Assembly: GCA_910586635.1 (NCBI GenBank)
Contig: CAJUJA010000003.1
Location: 26,377 to 47,193, forward strand
DNA length: 20,817 bases
Direction of reading: 5' to 3'
DNA from: an uncultured Bacilli bacterium
GTDB taxonomy: Bacteria; Bacillota_I; Bacilli_A; RF39; UBA660
A program made the position numbers and the translations under genes. The first letter of the stretch is position 1, and each line of letters starts with the position of its first letter. Under the pieces are notes generated by a model. It was not told the DNA's origin. It saw nothing but the letters and a program-made list of their open reading frames with translations, and ran no database searches. Positions 20,730-20,817 of this stretch are shown here, piece after piece.

Positions 20730-20817
20730 TCACCAAACTTTGAACTTTCTTTAGATGTAAGAGAAATAAGATTAGATAGTAGTAGTTTGTTTATCTTTTC
20801 TATATTTCTCCTTTTTT

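Noticed and set aside
20684..20785. Minus-strand open frame entering the right repeat arm and ending KLEEN
   Set aside because: It has an upstream in-frame stop near 20786, no start codon, and low-complexity composition; probably not coding.

Overview
The window is strongly AT-rich. The conserved ribosomal-protein gene order, the zinc-type S14 and L36, and strong AGGAGG-type ribosome binding sites point to a low-GC Gram-positive bacterium of the Bacilli/Firmicutes kind. TGA is used as a stop (adk, ecfA1-like gene) and Trp is TGG, so this is not a UGA-recoding mycoplasma. An uncultured gut-type Bacilli lineage with a reduced gene set fits, but the taxonomy is inference only. Bases 1-25 are Illumina adapter, so position 1 is an artefactual contig end that cuts truA.

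From about 17.2 kb down to 2.95 kb the minus strand carries a merged S10-spc-alpha operon: rpsJ, rplC, rplD, rplW, rplB, rpsS, rplV, rpsC, rplP, rpmC, rpsQ, rplN, rplX, rplE, rpsN, rpsH, rplF, rplR, rpsE, rplO, secY, adk, map, infA, rpmJ, rpsM, rpsK, rpoA, rplQ. It starts at an extended -10 promoter with a leader of about 115 nt and ends at a hairpin-plus-T-tract terminator immediately after rplQ. rpmD (L30) is absent between rpsE and rplO. Genes are packed with gaps of 0-50 nt and several start/stop overlaps.

Downstream (2.9 kb to 26, minus strand) a second unit with its own extended -10 promoter carries a short-chain dehydrogenase, two intact but catalytically degenerate ABC ATPases in the ecfA1/ecfA2 positions, and truA. 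The usual ecfT is missing and both ATPases have lost Walker, signature and switch residues. This looks like an ECF-transporter energising module that has become a pair of pseudo-ATPases.

Upstream of the S10 operon lie dinB (minus strand; a LexA-type box sits between its -35 and -10) and, divergently, a YgjV-family membrane protein gene. Beyond that is an accessory segment bounded by a perfect 46-bp inverted repeat (19352-19397 and 20684-20729) whose arms form outward-facing terminators. It holds a 5'-truncated flavin-reductase remnant, an intact NUDIX hydrolase gene and a 27-residue hydrophobic peptide gene. The peptide gene has a strong promoter, a strong ribosome binding site, 15-bp pairing between its 5' and 3' mRNA regions, and a convergent antisense promoter with its own terminator. 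That is the layout of a type I toxin-antitoxin locus, and with the degenerate ECF pair it is the most interesting content here.
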